From NCBI GenBank assembly GCA_964450435.1, contig CAYVCX010000004.1, forward strand, positions 1 to 64,000: a stretch of 64,000 nucleotides of DNA, written 5' to 3'. Position 1 is the stretch's first letter. The number at the start of each line of letters is the position of its first letter. Position numbers and translations under genes: made by a program. The notes below the pieces were generated by a model that was given only the letters and a program-made list of their open reading frames with translations, had not been told where the DNA came from and did no database searches. This document shows, piece by piece, positions 27,354 to 36,302 of this stretch. Source of the stretch: SKLM01 sp964450435. GTDB lineage: Bacteria; Chloroflexota; Anaerolineae; B4-G1.

Positions 27354-28229
27354 GTGGCCATCCTAGTCGACAGCGACACTCGCTTGCTCGTGCAAGGCAT
27401 CACGGGTCGCGAGGGTGAGTTTCACAGTGCGCAGATGATTGACTACGGCACACAGATCGTGGCAGGCGTCACGCCGGGCAAGGGGGGACAACGGGCCTGC
27501 CAGGGCCAGGTGCCCGTGTTCGACACTGTGGGGGAAGCCGTAGAGGAGACTCAGGCTACCGCGTCAATCATCTACGTGCCGGCTCGTTTCGCGTTTGATG
27601 CCATCGTCGAGGCTTGTGACGCAGGGATTCCGTTGATTGTCTGTATCACCGAGGGTATTCCGGTGCTTGATATGATCAGGGCGCGCGCGTACTTGGACCA
27701 AAAAGGTTCACGTCTGGTGGGTCCGAACTGCCCTGGCCTGCTCTCGCCGGGCCAGGCAAAAGTGGGTATTATGCCCGGCCACATCGCGACCGGAGGGCCG
27801 ATCGGCGTCGTCTCGCGTTCTGGCACGCTGACGTATGAGGTAGTGTATGCTCTCACTACCCGCGGCCTCGGACAGACGACGTGCGTGGGAATCGGTGGCG
27901 ATCCCATCATCGGGACCGATTTCATTGACGTGCTACGCCTTTTTGAGGGAGATCCACTGACGAAGCAAGTGGTTCTGATCGGAGAGATTGGCGGGACCGC
28001 GGAAGAGCAGGCAGCCGCCTTCATCGATGAACAGATGACCAAACCGGTGACGGCATTCGTCGCGGGCCGCACAGCCCCTCCAGGCAAGAGAATGGGTCAT
28101 GCGGGAGCGATCATCCAGGGTGGAACTGGAACGGCCGCCGACAAGATTGCCGCATTCGAGGCAGTCGGCATTCCGGTAGCTGAGCATCCCGAGCAGATTG
28201 CCGACATCGTCGGCCAGCAAGCCTCATAG
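27354..28229 (+). CDS. sucD: succinate-CoA ligase, alpha subunit
   Basis: 291 residues: an N-terminal CoA-binding Rossmann domain ([13 protein letters not shown], then GVTPGKGGQ) and a C-terminal domain with the phospho-His loop GHAGAI. It carries the phosphorylated His and the CoA site of the SucCD enzyme. GTG start after a GGGGGAG site. Confidence 0.95.
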   Translation: MAILVDSDTRLLVQGITGREGEFHSAQMIDYGTQIVAGVTPGKGGQRACQGQVPVFDTVGEAVEETQATASIIYVPARFAFDAIVEACDAGIPLIVCITEGIPVLDMIRARAYLDQKGSRLVGPNCPGLLSPGQAKVGIMPGHIATGGPIGVVSRSGTLTYEVVYALTTRGLGQTTCVGIGGDPIIGTDFIDVLRLFEGDPLTKQVVLIGEIGGTAEEQAAAFIDEQMTKPVTAFVAGRTAPPGKRMGHAGAIIQGGTGTAADKIAAFEAVGIPVAEHPEQIADIVGQQAS

Positions 28230-28292
28230 CGGCAGACCGAACTGCACAGAGCCTTGGGCTGCGATACACCCTCAGGTGCAAGATCGTCCGAT

Positions 28293-30617
28293 GTGCCGGT
28301 CCTGGATCTGGTACTTGGGAAAGCCAAACAACTGGACTGGGGCCTGGCGTTCGCCCTAGCTTTCGGCCTGTTGGCGGCAAGTCCGTTTCTGTTGCGGGGT
28401 GGTCTTCCTCGACAGACAGACGCGGAGCTTCACATCTATCGCGCCGCTGAACTCGGATACATCATCCGCGAGGGTGTACTGTACCCCCGCTGGGCTCCGA
28501 ACCTCTACCTGGGCTATGGGTATCCGATCTTCCACTACTACGCTCCTTTGACATACTATCTGAGCAATGCATTTGCCCTTGCTCTCCCAGGGGTGGGCAT
28601 TGTCGGTGGGGTCAAGACAGTTTTCGTTCTCGGCCTCGTGACCGCCGCTGCGGGAACATACCTGCTGGGCCGCACGCTGTTCGGTCCGCACGCGGGACTG
28701 GTTGCGGCGGCTTCGTTCACGTTCTCCCCATACGTTCTGTTCATCGATCCACACGCCCGCGGTGCTCTGGCCGAGCACTTTGCTATCTGCCTGGCACCGA
28801 TGGCCTTCTACTTCCTCCATCGACTGACGCGATCGCCGACAGGCGGCAAGCTGCTGGGTAGCGTGGTCTCACTCGGGGCAGTGGTTCTCAGTCACAATCT
28901 CACTGGTCTGGTCGTTAGTGGCCTGATGGCAAGCTACTGGCTCTGGCTGCTCGCGTCTGGGAGGGGACGGCACCGAGCCGCGTGGGGCGCGATAGCCTTC
29001 CTGCTTGCGGCAGCGCTCACCGCCTTCTTCTGGGTGCCAGCTTTACTGGAGAGCAACGCCGTGAAACTGGACGTGGTCGGACCTGGTCATTTCGACTTCC
29101 GAGAGCACTTCCTCTCTGCTGGGGAGCTTCTCGCTCCCTCTCGCCTGATCGATTGGGGTGCGGCGGGACCGCGCTTCCGATACAATCTGGGCACAGCCCA
29201 GTGGATTCTGGCTGTGCCAGCCCTAGCGGCGGTAGTAAAGGGCTTCAGGAATGGCAACGAAGGCAGTAGACACAGCAATCTTGCCTTCTTCGCGGTGAGC
29301 GGTGTCGTGTTGGCCACACTGACAACACGTTTGTCAACGAGTATCTGGGAGTCAATTCCTGTGATGGCCTTCCTGCAATTTCCGTGGCGTCTCCTGGGGA
29401 TGATTAACCTCATGCTGGCCATCTGTGCGGGAGGAAGCGTCGCGCTTCTGCTGGTGGGACGATGGCGGGGCAGCGCGATCACCGGCGGTATTACATTAAT
29501 CGTTCTCACGGCGATGCCGCTGCTATATCCTCCGCGATGGCCTCCGGAATTCGGTGGAACCACGCCTGCTGACATCATCGACTGGGAAAGAAGGAGCCAA
29601 GCACTGGGCACTACATCTACCGGCGATTTTCTGCCTGTAACCGTGGACGTTATCCCGGCACCGACCGACACTTTGATCGGATCCTACACCGAGGGCGGCC
29701 CGGTAGACAAAGTCAACCGGACGACGCTGTCGGACGGTGCTGAAGTGGACATCCTGGAACACAAACCGAACTACGATCGGTTCTGGGTGACAACGTCGCA
29801 GGAGTTCATCCTACGGCTATACACATTCTACTTCCCGGGCTGGAGAGCGTACGTCGATGGGGAGAGAGTCAAGATTGAGGTAGCACGACCAGAGGGATTC
29901 ATCACGTTGGAAGTGCCGGAGGGAACCCACGAGGTCACTGTGCGATTCGAGGACACGCTGCCGCGGCAACTGGGCTGGCTCCTGTCGGTTGCATCGGCGA
30001 TTGCTCTGGCCATCATTCTGGCAACCTGGTCGCCGTCCAGGGGTGGCGAGCAACCATCGAAACAGACCACGTACCTCCCCCGGACGTGGTTGTCGGTCAG
30101 CGGCGCTCTCGCGCTGATTGTGTGTGCAAAGATCGTCGTGCTGGACCCCTGCGGCTGCTTGCACTATGACTCGGCGCCTGGTGAAGCAGTGCCGGCCCAG
30201 CACCAACTGGCGGCCAATTTCGCGGACGAGATCGAGTTGATAGGTTACGACCTACCGGAGAGACGGGTCCACCCAGGCGACATGCTGCCCGTCGTCCTCT
30301 ACTGGCGTGCGCTGACCGCTTTGGAGGAGAACTACCAGTCGTTCGTGCACGTGGCCGAGCCGCTTGATGTGGCGTGGACGCAGGAGGATCACCTCAACCC
30401 GGGGGGACTGCCTACCGCGCGATGGCCGCAAGACAAATACGTCTGGGACGAGTACCGCATTCAGATCCCACACAACATGCCGCCCGGAGAGTACAGAGTC
30501 CACGTGGGGCTGTACTTGAGATCCGACGGAACACGTCTCCAGCGCCGTGATGTGGGACACATCGGGGAGGATGGTGTCGTGCTTGGCTCTGTGGAGGTAA
30601 CAGGATCAGCAGACTAA
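28293..30617 (+). CDS. large membrane protein, PTPS-related / glycosyltransferase-like
   Basis: About 774 residues. Ten or more membrane segments fill roughly residues 10-420. Early loops hold DAELHIYRAAEL and HARGALAEHFA, typical of the '6-pyruvoyl-tetrahydropterin synthase related' membrane family (PF10131) and of GT-C-like glycosyltransferases. A soluble domain (470-570), a further membrane segment pair and a C-terminal beta domain of about 160 residues follow. The acidic residues in the first loop suit a polyprenyl-sugar glycosyltransferase, but this is inference. GTG 28293 is preferred to a TTG at 28254; neither has a good ribosome binding site. Confidence 0.65.
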   Translation: MPVLDLVLGKAKQLDWGLAFALAFGLLAASPFLLRGGLPRQTDAELHIYRAAELGYIIREGVLYPRWAPNLYLGYGYPIFHYYAPLTYYLSNAFALALPGVGIVGGVKTVFVLGLVTAAAGTYLLGRTLFGPHAGLVAAASFTFSPYVLFIDPHARGALAEHFAICLAPMAFYFLHRLTRSPTGGKLLGSVVSLGAVVLSHNLTGLVVSGLMASYWLWLLASGRGRHRAAWGAIAFLLAAALTAFFWVPALLESNAVKLDVVGPGHFDFREHFLSAGELLAPSRLIDWGAAGPRFRYNLGTAQWILAVPALAAVVKGFRNGNEGSRHSNLAFFAVSGVVLATLTTRLSTSIWESIPVMAFLQFPWRLLGMINLMLAICAGGSVALLLVGRWRGSAITGGITLIVLTAMPLLYPPRWPPEFGGTTPADIIDWERRSQALGTTSTGDFLPVTVDVIPAPTDTLIGSYTEGGPVDKVNRTTLSDGAEVDILEHKPNYDRFWVTTSQEFILRLYTFYFPGWRAYVDGERVKIEVARPEGFITLEVPEGTHEVTVRFEDTLPRQLGWLLSVASAIALAIILATWSPSRGGEQPSKQTTYLPRTWLSVSGALALIVCAKIVVLDPCGCLHYDSAPGEAVPAQHQLAANFADEIELIGYDLPERRVHPGDMLPVVLYWRALTALEENYQSFVHVAEPLDVAWTQEDHLNPGGLPTARWPQDKYVWDEYRIQIPHNMPPGEYRVHVGLYLRSDGTRLQRRDVGHIGEDGVVLGSVEVTGSAD

Positions 30618-30632
30618 CGACGCGATCACGAA

Positions 30633-30669
30633 GCGTCTCCACGAACCGTGGCAACGTGAGCGGAGACGC
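30633..30669. terminator. hairpin between converging genes
   Basis: GCGTCTCC (30633-30640) pairs with GGAGACGC (30662-30669), with smaller pairings inside the 21-base loop. It lies between the converging membrane protein gene and the S1 gene, so could end both transcripts. No U tract. Confidence 0.35.
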
Positions 30670-30696
30670 CTGCGACTCCACAGCTGAGAGTGATCT

Positions 30697-31431
30697 TTAC
30701 TCTTGCCCCGAGTGCTGCTCGAGGGTGCGCTCCAGAATCTCCGCTTGCTCAGCGTCTTCTTGCCTGCGTCTCTTCGGACGGCGGTCCTCAGCATCGCCCT
30801 GTCCTCTATCGGCGTAGGCTCGTTCCAGGGCAGCCTCCATCGCGGTCTGCTGTTCCAGCGTCTCTTCTTCCTCGTCCACCTCTTCAGGCTCGCGTTCCTG
30901 GGTGGTTTCTTCCTCCAAACCTTGGCGGGTCAAGTCAATGCGCTGTCTGCGCCGGTCGAGCTTCTGAAGTCTCACGTCTATCTGATCTCCAACGCTGACC
31001 AAGTTCGACGGGTGCTCGACGTACCCAGATGACATCTCGCGCACGTGAAGAAGGCCAGGGCGTTTGGCGCCAATGTCGACGAAGACTCCGTACTGTTCAA
31101 TGCGGGTAACCTCGCCAGAATAGACCTTGCCCTCCTGCAACTCCTCCCAAGTCAGGTCCGGTGGTTCGACCATAGTCAAACTGACACGCTTCTCGTCCGG
31201 TTGTACGTCAGCGATCCAAACCGTCACCTCATCGCCAACTCGCACGGCCTCCGCAACTGCGTCCACCTCCCTGTCTCCAGAGAGCTGGGAGATATGCAGC
31301 AGGCCTTCATAGGGGAGCCCAATATCGACGACAGCGCCGTGCAACCCAACCGCTTTGATTCTGCCTTGCAGGCGAGTCTTGGGCTTTAACTCCTCAATTG
31401 AAACTGCTTGATTGCTTCGGTCGTCGGTCAT
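30697..31431 (-). CDS. RNA-binding protein with two S1 domains
   Basis: 244 residues: S1 domains at about 16-88 (GRIKAVGLHGAVVDIGLPYEGLLHISQL) and about 100-170 (GEVTRIEQYGVFVDIGAKRPGLLHVREM), then a charged Glu/Arg-rich tail of some 70 residues likely to be disordered. S1 domains bind single-stranded RNA, as in ribosomal protein S1; this is a short version. A GAGGAGGT site precedes the ATG. Confidence 0.88.
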   Translation of the reverse strand: MTDDRSNQAVSIEELKPKTRLQGRIKAVGLHGAVVDIGLPYEGLLHISQLSGDREVDAVAEAVRVGDEVTVWIADVQPDEKRVSLTMVEPPDLTWEELQEGKVYSGEVTRIEQYGVFVDIGAKRPGLLHVREMSSGYVEHPSNLVSVGDQIDVRLQKLDRRRQRIDLTRQGLEEETTQEREPEEVDEEEETLEQQTAMEAALERAYADRGQGDAEDRRPKRRRQEDAEQAEILERTLEQHSGQE

Positions 31432-31485
31432 GCAGTCACCTCCTCAGTTGAATGGTTCACGGATTATATTATGATAGGATAATGT

Positions 31486-31513
31486 ATTCTACTTCGGCCC
31501 AGCCCGTTGTCAA
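31486..31513 (-). promoter_or_regulatory. promoter of the S1-domain protein gene
   Basis: On the minus strand a perfect TTGACA (31513-31508) and TAGAAT (31491-31486) are 16 bases apart, about 55 bases upstream of the start codon. The leader is AT-rich. Confidence 0.65.
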
Positions 31514-31548
31514 GAAGCGTGTGGGGCATTCGCATAGCAAGGCGCAGA

Positions 31549-32534
31549 TCACCAAATAGCATCCGCAAAGGTAACCACTCCCGCATGAACCCCAATCCGC
31601 TTGTACATCCCGACCCCCTGATAAGGGGCCTCCATAATCCCGTCATGGAGGGCCCAGCTCCGACCTCGCACGGTCCTCTCAGCTCCTGGTTGCCGGAACG
31701 GCGTAGACCCATCCAATCGCCTGTGGAGCAATCCACCAGGAGCGAATTCGGCGTCTATCCACTCCATGCGACCCAAGCCGATCGAGTATGCGAACCCAAG
31801 GCGTTCAAACAAGATCGCGTTGTGATAGGCGAGGGGCCGAATATAGAAGGCGTCGTGGTGGAGATTAGCCACGAAAGCTTCGAGGATCGGCACGATGTCT
31901 CGCGTCAGCCGCAGCCCCCGCCGCACCTGACCAGGCGCCAGGCCNNNNNNNNNNNNNNNNNNNNNNNNNNNNNNNNNNNNNNNNNNNNNNNNNNNNNNNN
32001 NNNNNNNNNNNNNNNNNNNNNNNNNNNNNNNNNNNNNNNNNNNNGCACGATGTCTCGCGTCAGCCGCAGCCCCCGCCGCACCTGACCAGGCGCCAGGCCG
32101 GCTTCCATAGCCCGGACCTCCTCGGCCACGTTTCGTCGGACGGTGCCAAAATGGGTTGGCGTGCCATCAGGCAGCCGATCCACATCGAATCGCTCCGAGT
32201 AGGGATCATTGATGATAAACAGGATCACCTCGATCTGCCCGGTGGTCGTATCAGCCAGCTGCAAATAGAGCAAGGGGTCTCCTGCATCCGGATCGTGCTC
32301 CAGGGAGAGTACCACTGAATTTGGCCCGGTATTAACGTTGAACAGGGGCGAGGCCGGCTGAGATGGCTCGCAGTCGAGGGGGATATCGAATTGTGAGATC
32401 ACAGTCAGAGGGATCAAGCTGCGGTACACTCGACTTGTCTGTCTGGGGGGAAGGGCATTAATTTGCCCGATCGACCGCAGATCCGGATCACTCAAGACCC
32501 GGGAAGCGTCCACCAGCGTCCTGGCTCTTGTCAT
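31549..32534 (-). CDS. hypothetical protein, split by a false assembly gap
   Basis: Two open frames on either side of the N run are one gene. The same 55 bases lie on both flanks; if they are merged and the N removed, the frame is continuous and gives about 276 residues. The protein is soluble. Its first half is hydrophobic-beta, and its second half contains LAYHNAILFERLGFAYSIGLGRMEWI, loosely like acetyltransferase C termini. I do not recognise the family with confidence. The start ATG 32534 overlaps the smpB stop codon, so it is translated with smpB. Confidence 0.65.
31890..31944. repeat. 55-bp copy flanking the N gap, left
   Basis: These 55 bases are identical to 32045-32099 and end exactly at the first N. 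They are the overlapping end of a contig, not a biological repeat. Confidence 0.95.
31945..32044. other. assembly gap (100 N)
   Basis: Exactly 100 unknown bases inserted by a scaffolder. Because both flanks share 55 bases, the real distance is most likely minus 55, meaning nothing is missing. Confidence 0.95.
32045..32099. repeat. 55-bp copy flanking the N gap, right
   Basis: Identical to 31890-31944 and starting at the first base after the N run. Confidence 0.95.
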
Positions 32535-32998
32535 CGGCGGCGATCTCTCATAGCCCTGTCGATCTCCCGCCTGGCGTCTCGCTCGGCAATAGCTCGGCGC
32601 TTATCGTGTTTGGTCTTTCCCTTCGCAAGAGCGATCTCTACCTTCGCCAACCCGTTCTTCAAATACATCTGCAGAGGGATGATGGTATAGCCACGTCTTT
32701 CAATCTCACTGATGAGTCGATCTATCTCGTGGCGATGCAGAAGCAGCTTGCGCGGGCGCAGAGGGTCGTGGGCAAAATAGCGCCCGGCGGGTTTATAGGA
32801 CCCGATGTGGACATCGAGTAACCACAGCTCTCCGTCACGTGGTCGCACGAAGCCATCCTGGAGATTCACGCGCCCCTCTCGGACTGACTTGATCTCTGTT
32901 CCCTTCAGCGCCAAGCCAGCCTCGTAACGATCCTCGATGTGATAGTCGTGGCGCGCCTTGCGATTGCGGGCGACGATCTTGACGTTCTGGGTAGCCAT
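32531..32998 (-). CDS. smpB: SmpB, tmRNA-binding protein
   Basis: 155 residues, standard for SmpB: NRKARHDYHIEDRYEAGLALKGTEIKSVREGRVNL at the start and a basic tail (KGKTKHDKRR). SmpB delivers tmRNA to stalled ribosomes in trans-translation. It overlaps both neighbours (ctpA upstream, hypothetical gene downstream), so all three are co-transcribed. The tmRNA gene itself was not found in this window. Confidence 0.95.
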   Translation of the reverse strand: MATQNVKIVARNRKARHDYHIEDRYEAGLALKGTEIKSVREGRVNLQDGFVRPRDGELWLLDVHIGSYKPAGRYFAHDPLRPRKLLLHRHEIDRLISEIERRGYTIIPLQMYLKNGLAKVEIALAKGKTKHDKRRAIAERDARREIDRAMRDRRR

Positions 32999-34320
32999 CA
33001 GCGGCCTTCCAGGAGGTATTCAATCGCCCGCTCCAGCTGGGGATCCGTTTCCGGGCTCTCCCGTCTCTGCTCCTCGGGCCAAGGGACTTCGATGTCGGGA
33101 GTCAATCCCCGCCCCTGTATGCGCTGGTCGTTGGGGGTAAACCAGAGAGCAACAGTTACACGAAGCTCGGAGCCATCGCTCAGTTCAAAGGGGCGCTGCA
33201 CGGATCCCTTGCCAAACGTAGGAACGCCTATGAGAGCCGCTCTCTGGTGATCTTGGAGGGCCCCGGCGACGATCTCAGACGCGCTGGCTGAGCCGTTATT
33301 GACCAACACCACCAAGGGGATATCCTCGGCGAGGTCGCCGCCACGGGCTCTGAACTCGCGTTCTGTGCCATCGCTAAAGCGTTCTACGGCTACCAGGCCA
33401 TCACCAAGAAACAGGTCGGCGACGTCGATCGCTTGATCGAGCCATCCTCCGGGATTCTGACGCAGGTCGAGGACCAGGCCTACGGGGTCTTGCTCCAGCA
33501 ACACTTCGAGATTCGCCTCGAGGCTGTCGCTGGCCGTGGCACTGAACTCGCGCAACCTGATGTAGCCCACACCCCCATCCAGCATTTCGCTCTCAATTAT
33601 CGGAATCTCTAAACGGGCACGGGTGACAGTCACATCAAAGGGCTCGGCGGTCCCCTCGCGCTCTATAGTCAATGTCACGGTACTGCCCGCAGGTCCCCGA
33701 ATCTTGCCGATGGCCTCGTAGAGACTATCGCCAGTGATTGACTCGCCGTCGACGGCAATGACGCGATCGTCGGCCTGCAAGCCAGCTTCGGCGGCCGGGC
33801 CCTCTTCAAACGTGTCGACGATTCTCACCCCACCAGCTTCATCAGCGTCGACAAAAGCACCGATACCTTCGAATTCTCCGGTGGCATCCTCCCTCAAGAT
33901 TGCGGTTACGGCCGGTTCGATAAAGGCAGTGTACCTGTCTTCGAGGGCACTGAGCATTCCGCGAATGGCAGCATACGTGATGTCCTCCAGACTGGGCAGA
34001 TCGCCGTAGTAGTGCTGCTGGAGCAACTCGAAAGCCTCCCAGAAAAGCTGAAAGGTATCTTCGGCGTCGGTCTCCGGTGTTGGAACAGGAATAGGTGTGC
34101 GAGTCGGCTCACGTGTTGTCCCCTCGCGCGGCGCCTCGTTGGACGGCGAGGGCGATTCCACGGGCGCTGTCGCTGCCGGTGGTGCCCCCAATAGCCCATC
34201 CGCTCGCCCGGCCAGCAGCCAAGCACAGCCAAAACCGGCAGCAAACACCCCTGCCGCAAGCATCAGCACGACGATGCTGATGAGCGAAAACTTGACCACT
34301 CGCTGTATTGCGCTGTCCAT
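32998..34320 (-). CDS. S41-family C-terminal processing peptidase
   Basis: 440 residues: an N-terminal membrane segment (about 12-34), a Pro/Thr-rich linker, a PDZ domain (about 145-225, EGIGAFVDADEAGGVRIVDTFEEGPA) and an S41 protease domain. The catalytic Ser lies in NNGSASASEI and the Lys in FGKGSVQ. It trims exported proteins from the C terminus outside the membrane. Its stop codon overlaps the smpB start. Confidence 0.93.
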   Translation of the reverse strand: MDSAIQRVVKFSLISIVVLMLAAGVFAAGFGCAWLLAGRADGLLGAPPAATAPVESPSPSNEAPREGTTREPTRTPIPVPTPETDAEDTFQLFWEAFELLQQHYYGDLPSLEDITYAAIRGMLSALEDRYTAFIEPAVTAILREDATGEFEGIGAFVDADEAGGVRIVDTFEEGPAAEAGLQADDRVIAVDGESITGDSLYEAIGKIRGPAGSTVTLTIEREGTAEPFDVTVTRARLEIPIIESEMLDGGVGYIRLREFSATASDSLEANLEVLLEQDPVGLVLDLRQNPGGWLDQAIDVADLFLGDGLVAVERFSDGTEREFRARGGDLAEDIPLVVLVNNGSASASEIVAGALQDHQRAALIGVPTFGKGSVQRPFELSDGSELRVTVALWFTPNDQRIQGRGLTPDIEVPWPEEQRRESPETDPQLERAIEYLLEGR

Positions 34321-34679
34321 CCGTTACCTCGCTTCCAAGTAGACGACGCTGCGGGCCAGCCGCCTACGGATCTGTCACTCGGCCCCTAGACGGTGCCTGC
34401 CAGCCTGACGACGCGAGACTGACCGCCTGATCACCCTCACAACTCGCAGGAGCAGCCCGTGTAGAACCCCGGCGGCCCCCGTATCGCAGACCCGGAAATC
34501 AACTAAAGCGCTCCCGCCTCGAGCTTTTGGAGATCGCAATCGGACACTCGGGTCGGGTGCCAGAGAAGAGAGCGACCAGAAGCACAACCAAGTCTCTGTC
34601 ATACGCTGCACCTGACCCCCTTGACTGCGATGCTCCTACGGACATTTTAACACAGGGGCAACGCAGAGCAAGTGGGCGG
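34321..34679. other. noncoding region between ctpA and the MITE-like element
   Basis: About 360 bases without a convincing gene on either strand. The minus-strand open frame here (34375-34611) has no family-like features. The ctpA promoter should lie here, but no strong pair of boxes stands out. Confidence 0.45.
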
Positions 34680-34688
34680 ATCACCCAG
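34680..34688. repeat. target-site duplication, left copy
   Basis: ATCACCCAG, repeated exactly at 34883-34891 and touching the outer end of the inverted repeat. Confidence 0.75.
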
Positions 34689-34882
34689 CAGGGTTTTATC
34701 ATTTTTCGCGCTCATACGACCCTTGCAACATAATGTTGCAGGAACCCGGGCGGGTTAAGGGACAGATTTCGCTTCAAGAGTTCAAGAAAACCGTATTGCC
34801 GGCGTATGACGGCGAGTTTCCGCATGATCGCATGAGCTTGGAATGGCGATCAGCATATGAGTTTGAGAATGATAAAACCCTG
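34689..34882. mobile_element. 194-bp MITE-like element
   Basis: The ends are a perfect 15-bp inverted repeat, CAGGGTTTTATCATT at 34689-34703 and its complement at 34868-34882; weaker pairing continues inward (CTCATA on both arms). Exact 9-bp direct repeats sit directly outside. That is the structure of a transposed element too small to carry a transposase. From memory, CAGGG ends with 8-10-bp duplications recall the ISAs1 family. Inside are a 17-bp palindrome (34724-34740) and an open frame of about 50 residues, possibly a relic of a parent element. Confidence 0.75.
34724..34740. repeat. 17-bp perfect palindrome inside the MITE-like element
   Basis: TGCAACAT, a central A, then ATGTTGCA. It is near the left end of the element and could be a protein-binding site or part of the element's structure. 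Confidence 0.6.
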
Positions 34883-34891
34883 ATCACCCAG
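34883..34891. repeat. target-site duplication, right copy
   Basis: ATCACCCAG, identical to 34680-34688. Confidence 0.75.
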
Positions 34892-35844
34892 CCGGACCCG
34901 GGACGGCTCCGTGCAGCACCGAGCCCGTCGTTTTGTCCTCTGAGCCTGCCAGCGCCCCGGGGCAGGGAGCGCTCCGGAACTCCACACGGAGCCCGGGTGC
35001 AGTCCAAGGCCACGGGAGTGTGCTTGAGCGCCTGTTGGCGCACATGCCAGTGGCACGAGGCGCCGCAGCGTGGACCTCCCTCCGCTGTCCGAGCCAGGAG
35101 GGGTATCTTTGACTGGGGTAGGGAAAGGTCGGGGCGAACGCGGTGTCGTCCCAAACAGAAGCTGTAGTGTTACTTCGGCTAAGTCTTCTTAAGCGAAGTA
35201 TTATGCCGGCCGTAACACGCATCGTGTGACGATACCCACTGGCCTGCGGGTCCTTCCGCAACCTAAGCTTTGCCACTACCTTACGACATGCGGATCGACT
35301 CCTGCCCATGGGCCGCTGTCCCAACCGCATCCCCCTGAGCATAGCTGTGGCAGCGCTAATGCTGCCTGTGGTCTGCCCGCGGTTGCTCCGCTGGTCAGTG
35401 TTTGCGTGACAGAGTCTCACCGGCGCGGCGCGGGAGCACGACCAGACGCGCATGCGACAAACACCAAGGCCGAATTCTCTGTGAGGCCACAGGAATCACG
35501 AATGCAGTTGTAGCGCCATACTGGCCATATTGCTGGTGGTCCCTCCGGCGACGGGCCCGGCTCTACACGGAAGCCACGGGAGGCCCTGCTCTGTCAGGCT
35601 CCGCGGTGACTAGGCCCAAGCCAGAGCAGAGAGTGTCTGCAAGACTCTTTGCAGGCGGCCTCGCCCACCGTCTTAGTGCTACACGAAGGTCGCTTGCTGA
35701 GCGTGGACCAACACCCCCCTGTGCAACAATCGCTCAGCAGCCTGCTCTCTGCAGGCCAGCCCGCCGGGGCCCCTCGGTACCCTTCAGCCCCACGAACAAG
35801 GGTGCAGAGTGGCAGGCTGTTGTTCTCAGAGTAGCTGTGCATGG
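34892..35844. other. long region without a recognisable gene
   Basis: About 950 bases. Open frames exist on both strands but are rich in Arg, Pro, Gly and Ser, lack start signals and look like chance frames in GC-rich DNA. I looked for tmRNA, RNase P RNA and SRP RNA signatures and saw none. The one clear structure is the hairpin at 35171-35200. Confidence 0.5.
35171..35200. repeat. strong 30-base hairpin in an otherwise empty region
   Basis: TACTTCG (35171-35177) pairs with CGAAGTA (35194-35200). After a 2x2 internal loop, TAAG pairs with CTTA around a TCTT loop. It may be a terminator, an RNA element or a degraded mobile-element end. Confidence 0.5.
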
Positions 35845-35850
35845 TATAAT
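35845..35850 (+). promoter_or_regulatory. -10 box just before the zincin gene
   Basis: A perfect TATAAT ends only nine bases before ATG 35860. If used, transcription begins about three bases before that ATG, giving a leaderless or nearly leaderless mRNA. No good -35 box is visible. Confidence 0.4.
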
Positions 35851-35859
35851 CGAGGTGAC

Positions 35860-36228
35860 ATGACAATGGAGACTTTCGAGCGGTTGGTGGCAGAGGCTCT
35901 GGAGGGCCTTCCCGAGGAGATTCAGGAGAAACTCGACAACGTGGACGTCGTTGTCGCTGACTGGCCAGATCCGGCAACGTTGCGCCGAGCTGGCCTGCAG
36001 CACCCGGTGGAGCTCCTGGGCTTCTACCACGGCGTCCCGCAGACGAAACGTGGTCATCGCTACGGCCTCGTATTGCCCGACAAGATCAGCATCTATCGAG
36101 GCCCGATCGAGATGCGGAGCAGCAACGCAGAAGACACCCGCGCAATCGTCCGACGCGTCGTGCGCCATGAGGTAGCGCACCACTTCGGCATTGACGATGA
36201 GCGGCTCCGCGAGATTGGCGCCTATTGA
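35860..36228 (+). CDS. zincin-like metallopeptidase (MMP_1 / PF06262 type)
   Basis: 122 residues, a minimal metalloprotease fold with the zinc motif HEVAHHFGID followed by DERLREIG, as in PF06262. No signal peptide, so cytoplasmic. The substrate is unknown, and these proteins are common beside housekeeping genes. ATG 35860 and ATG 35866 are both possible; AGGTGA lies at a suitable distance from the second. Confidence 0.85.
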   Translation: MTMETFERLVAEALEGLPEEIQEKLDNVDVVVADWPDPATLRRAGLQHPVELLGFYHGVPQTKRGHRYGLVLPDKISIYRGPIEMRSSNAEDTRAIVRRVVRHEVAHHFGIDDERLREIGAY

Positions 36229-36302
36229 GTCAAGGGGTTCGGCGTGGAGTCGGCAGCCACGAAGCAGAAGACATCGTGATGGCAGAAACGATGAAGCAGC
36301 CG

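Noticed and set aside
31890..32099. The 55-bp duplication read as a biological direct repeat.
   Set aside because: Both copies end exactly at the N run and merging them restores an intact gene, so it is an assembly overlap.
34733..35167. A 144-codon open frame starting in the MITE-like element.
   Set aside because: Only the first 50 codons look protein-like; it then runs through the terminal repeat and target duplication into random-like sequence, so it is not one gene.
34321..35859. Possible tmRNA, RNase P RNA or other housekeeping RNA near smpB.
   Set aside because: I looked for the tmRNA ends, the RNase P core and the SRP core on both strands and saw none.
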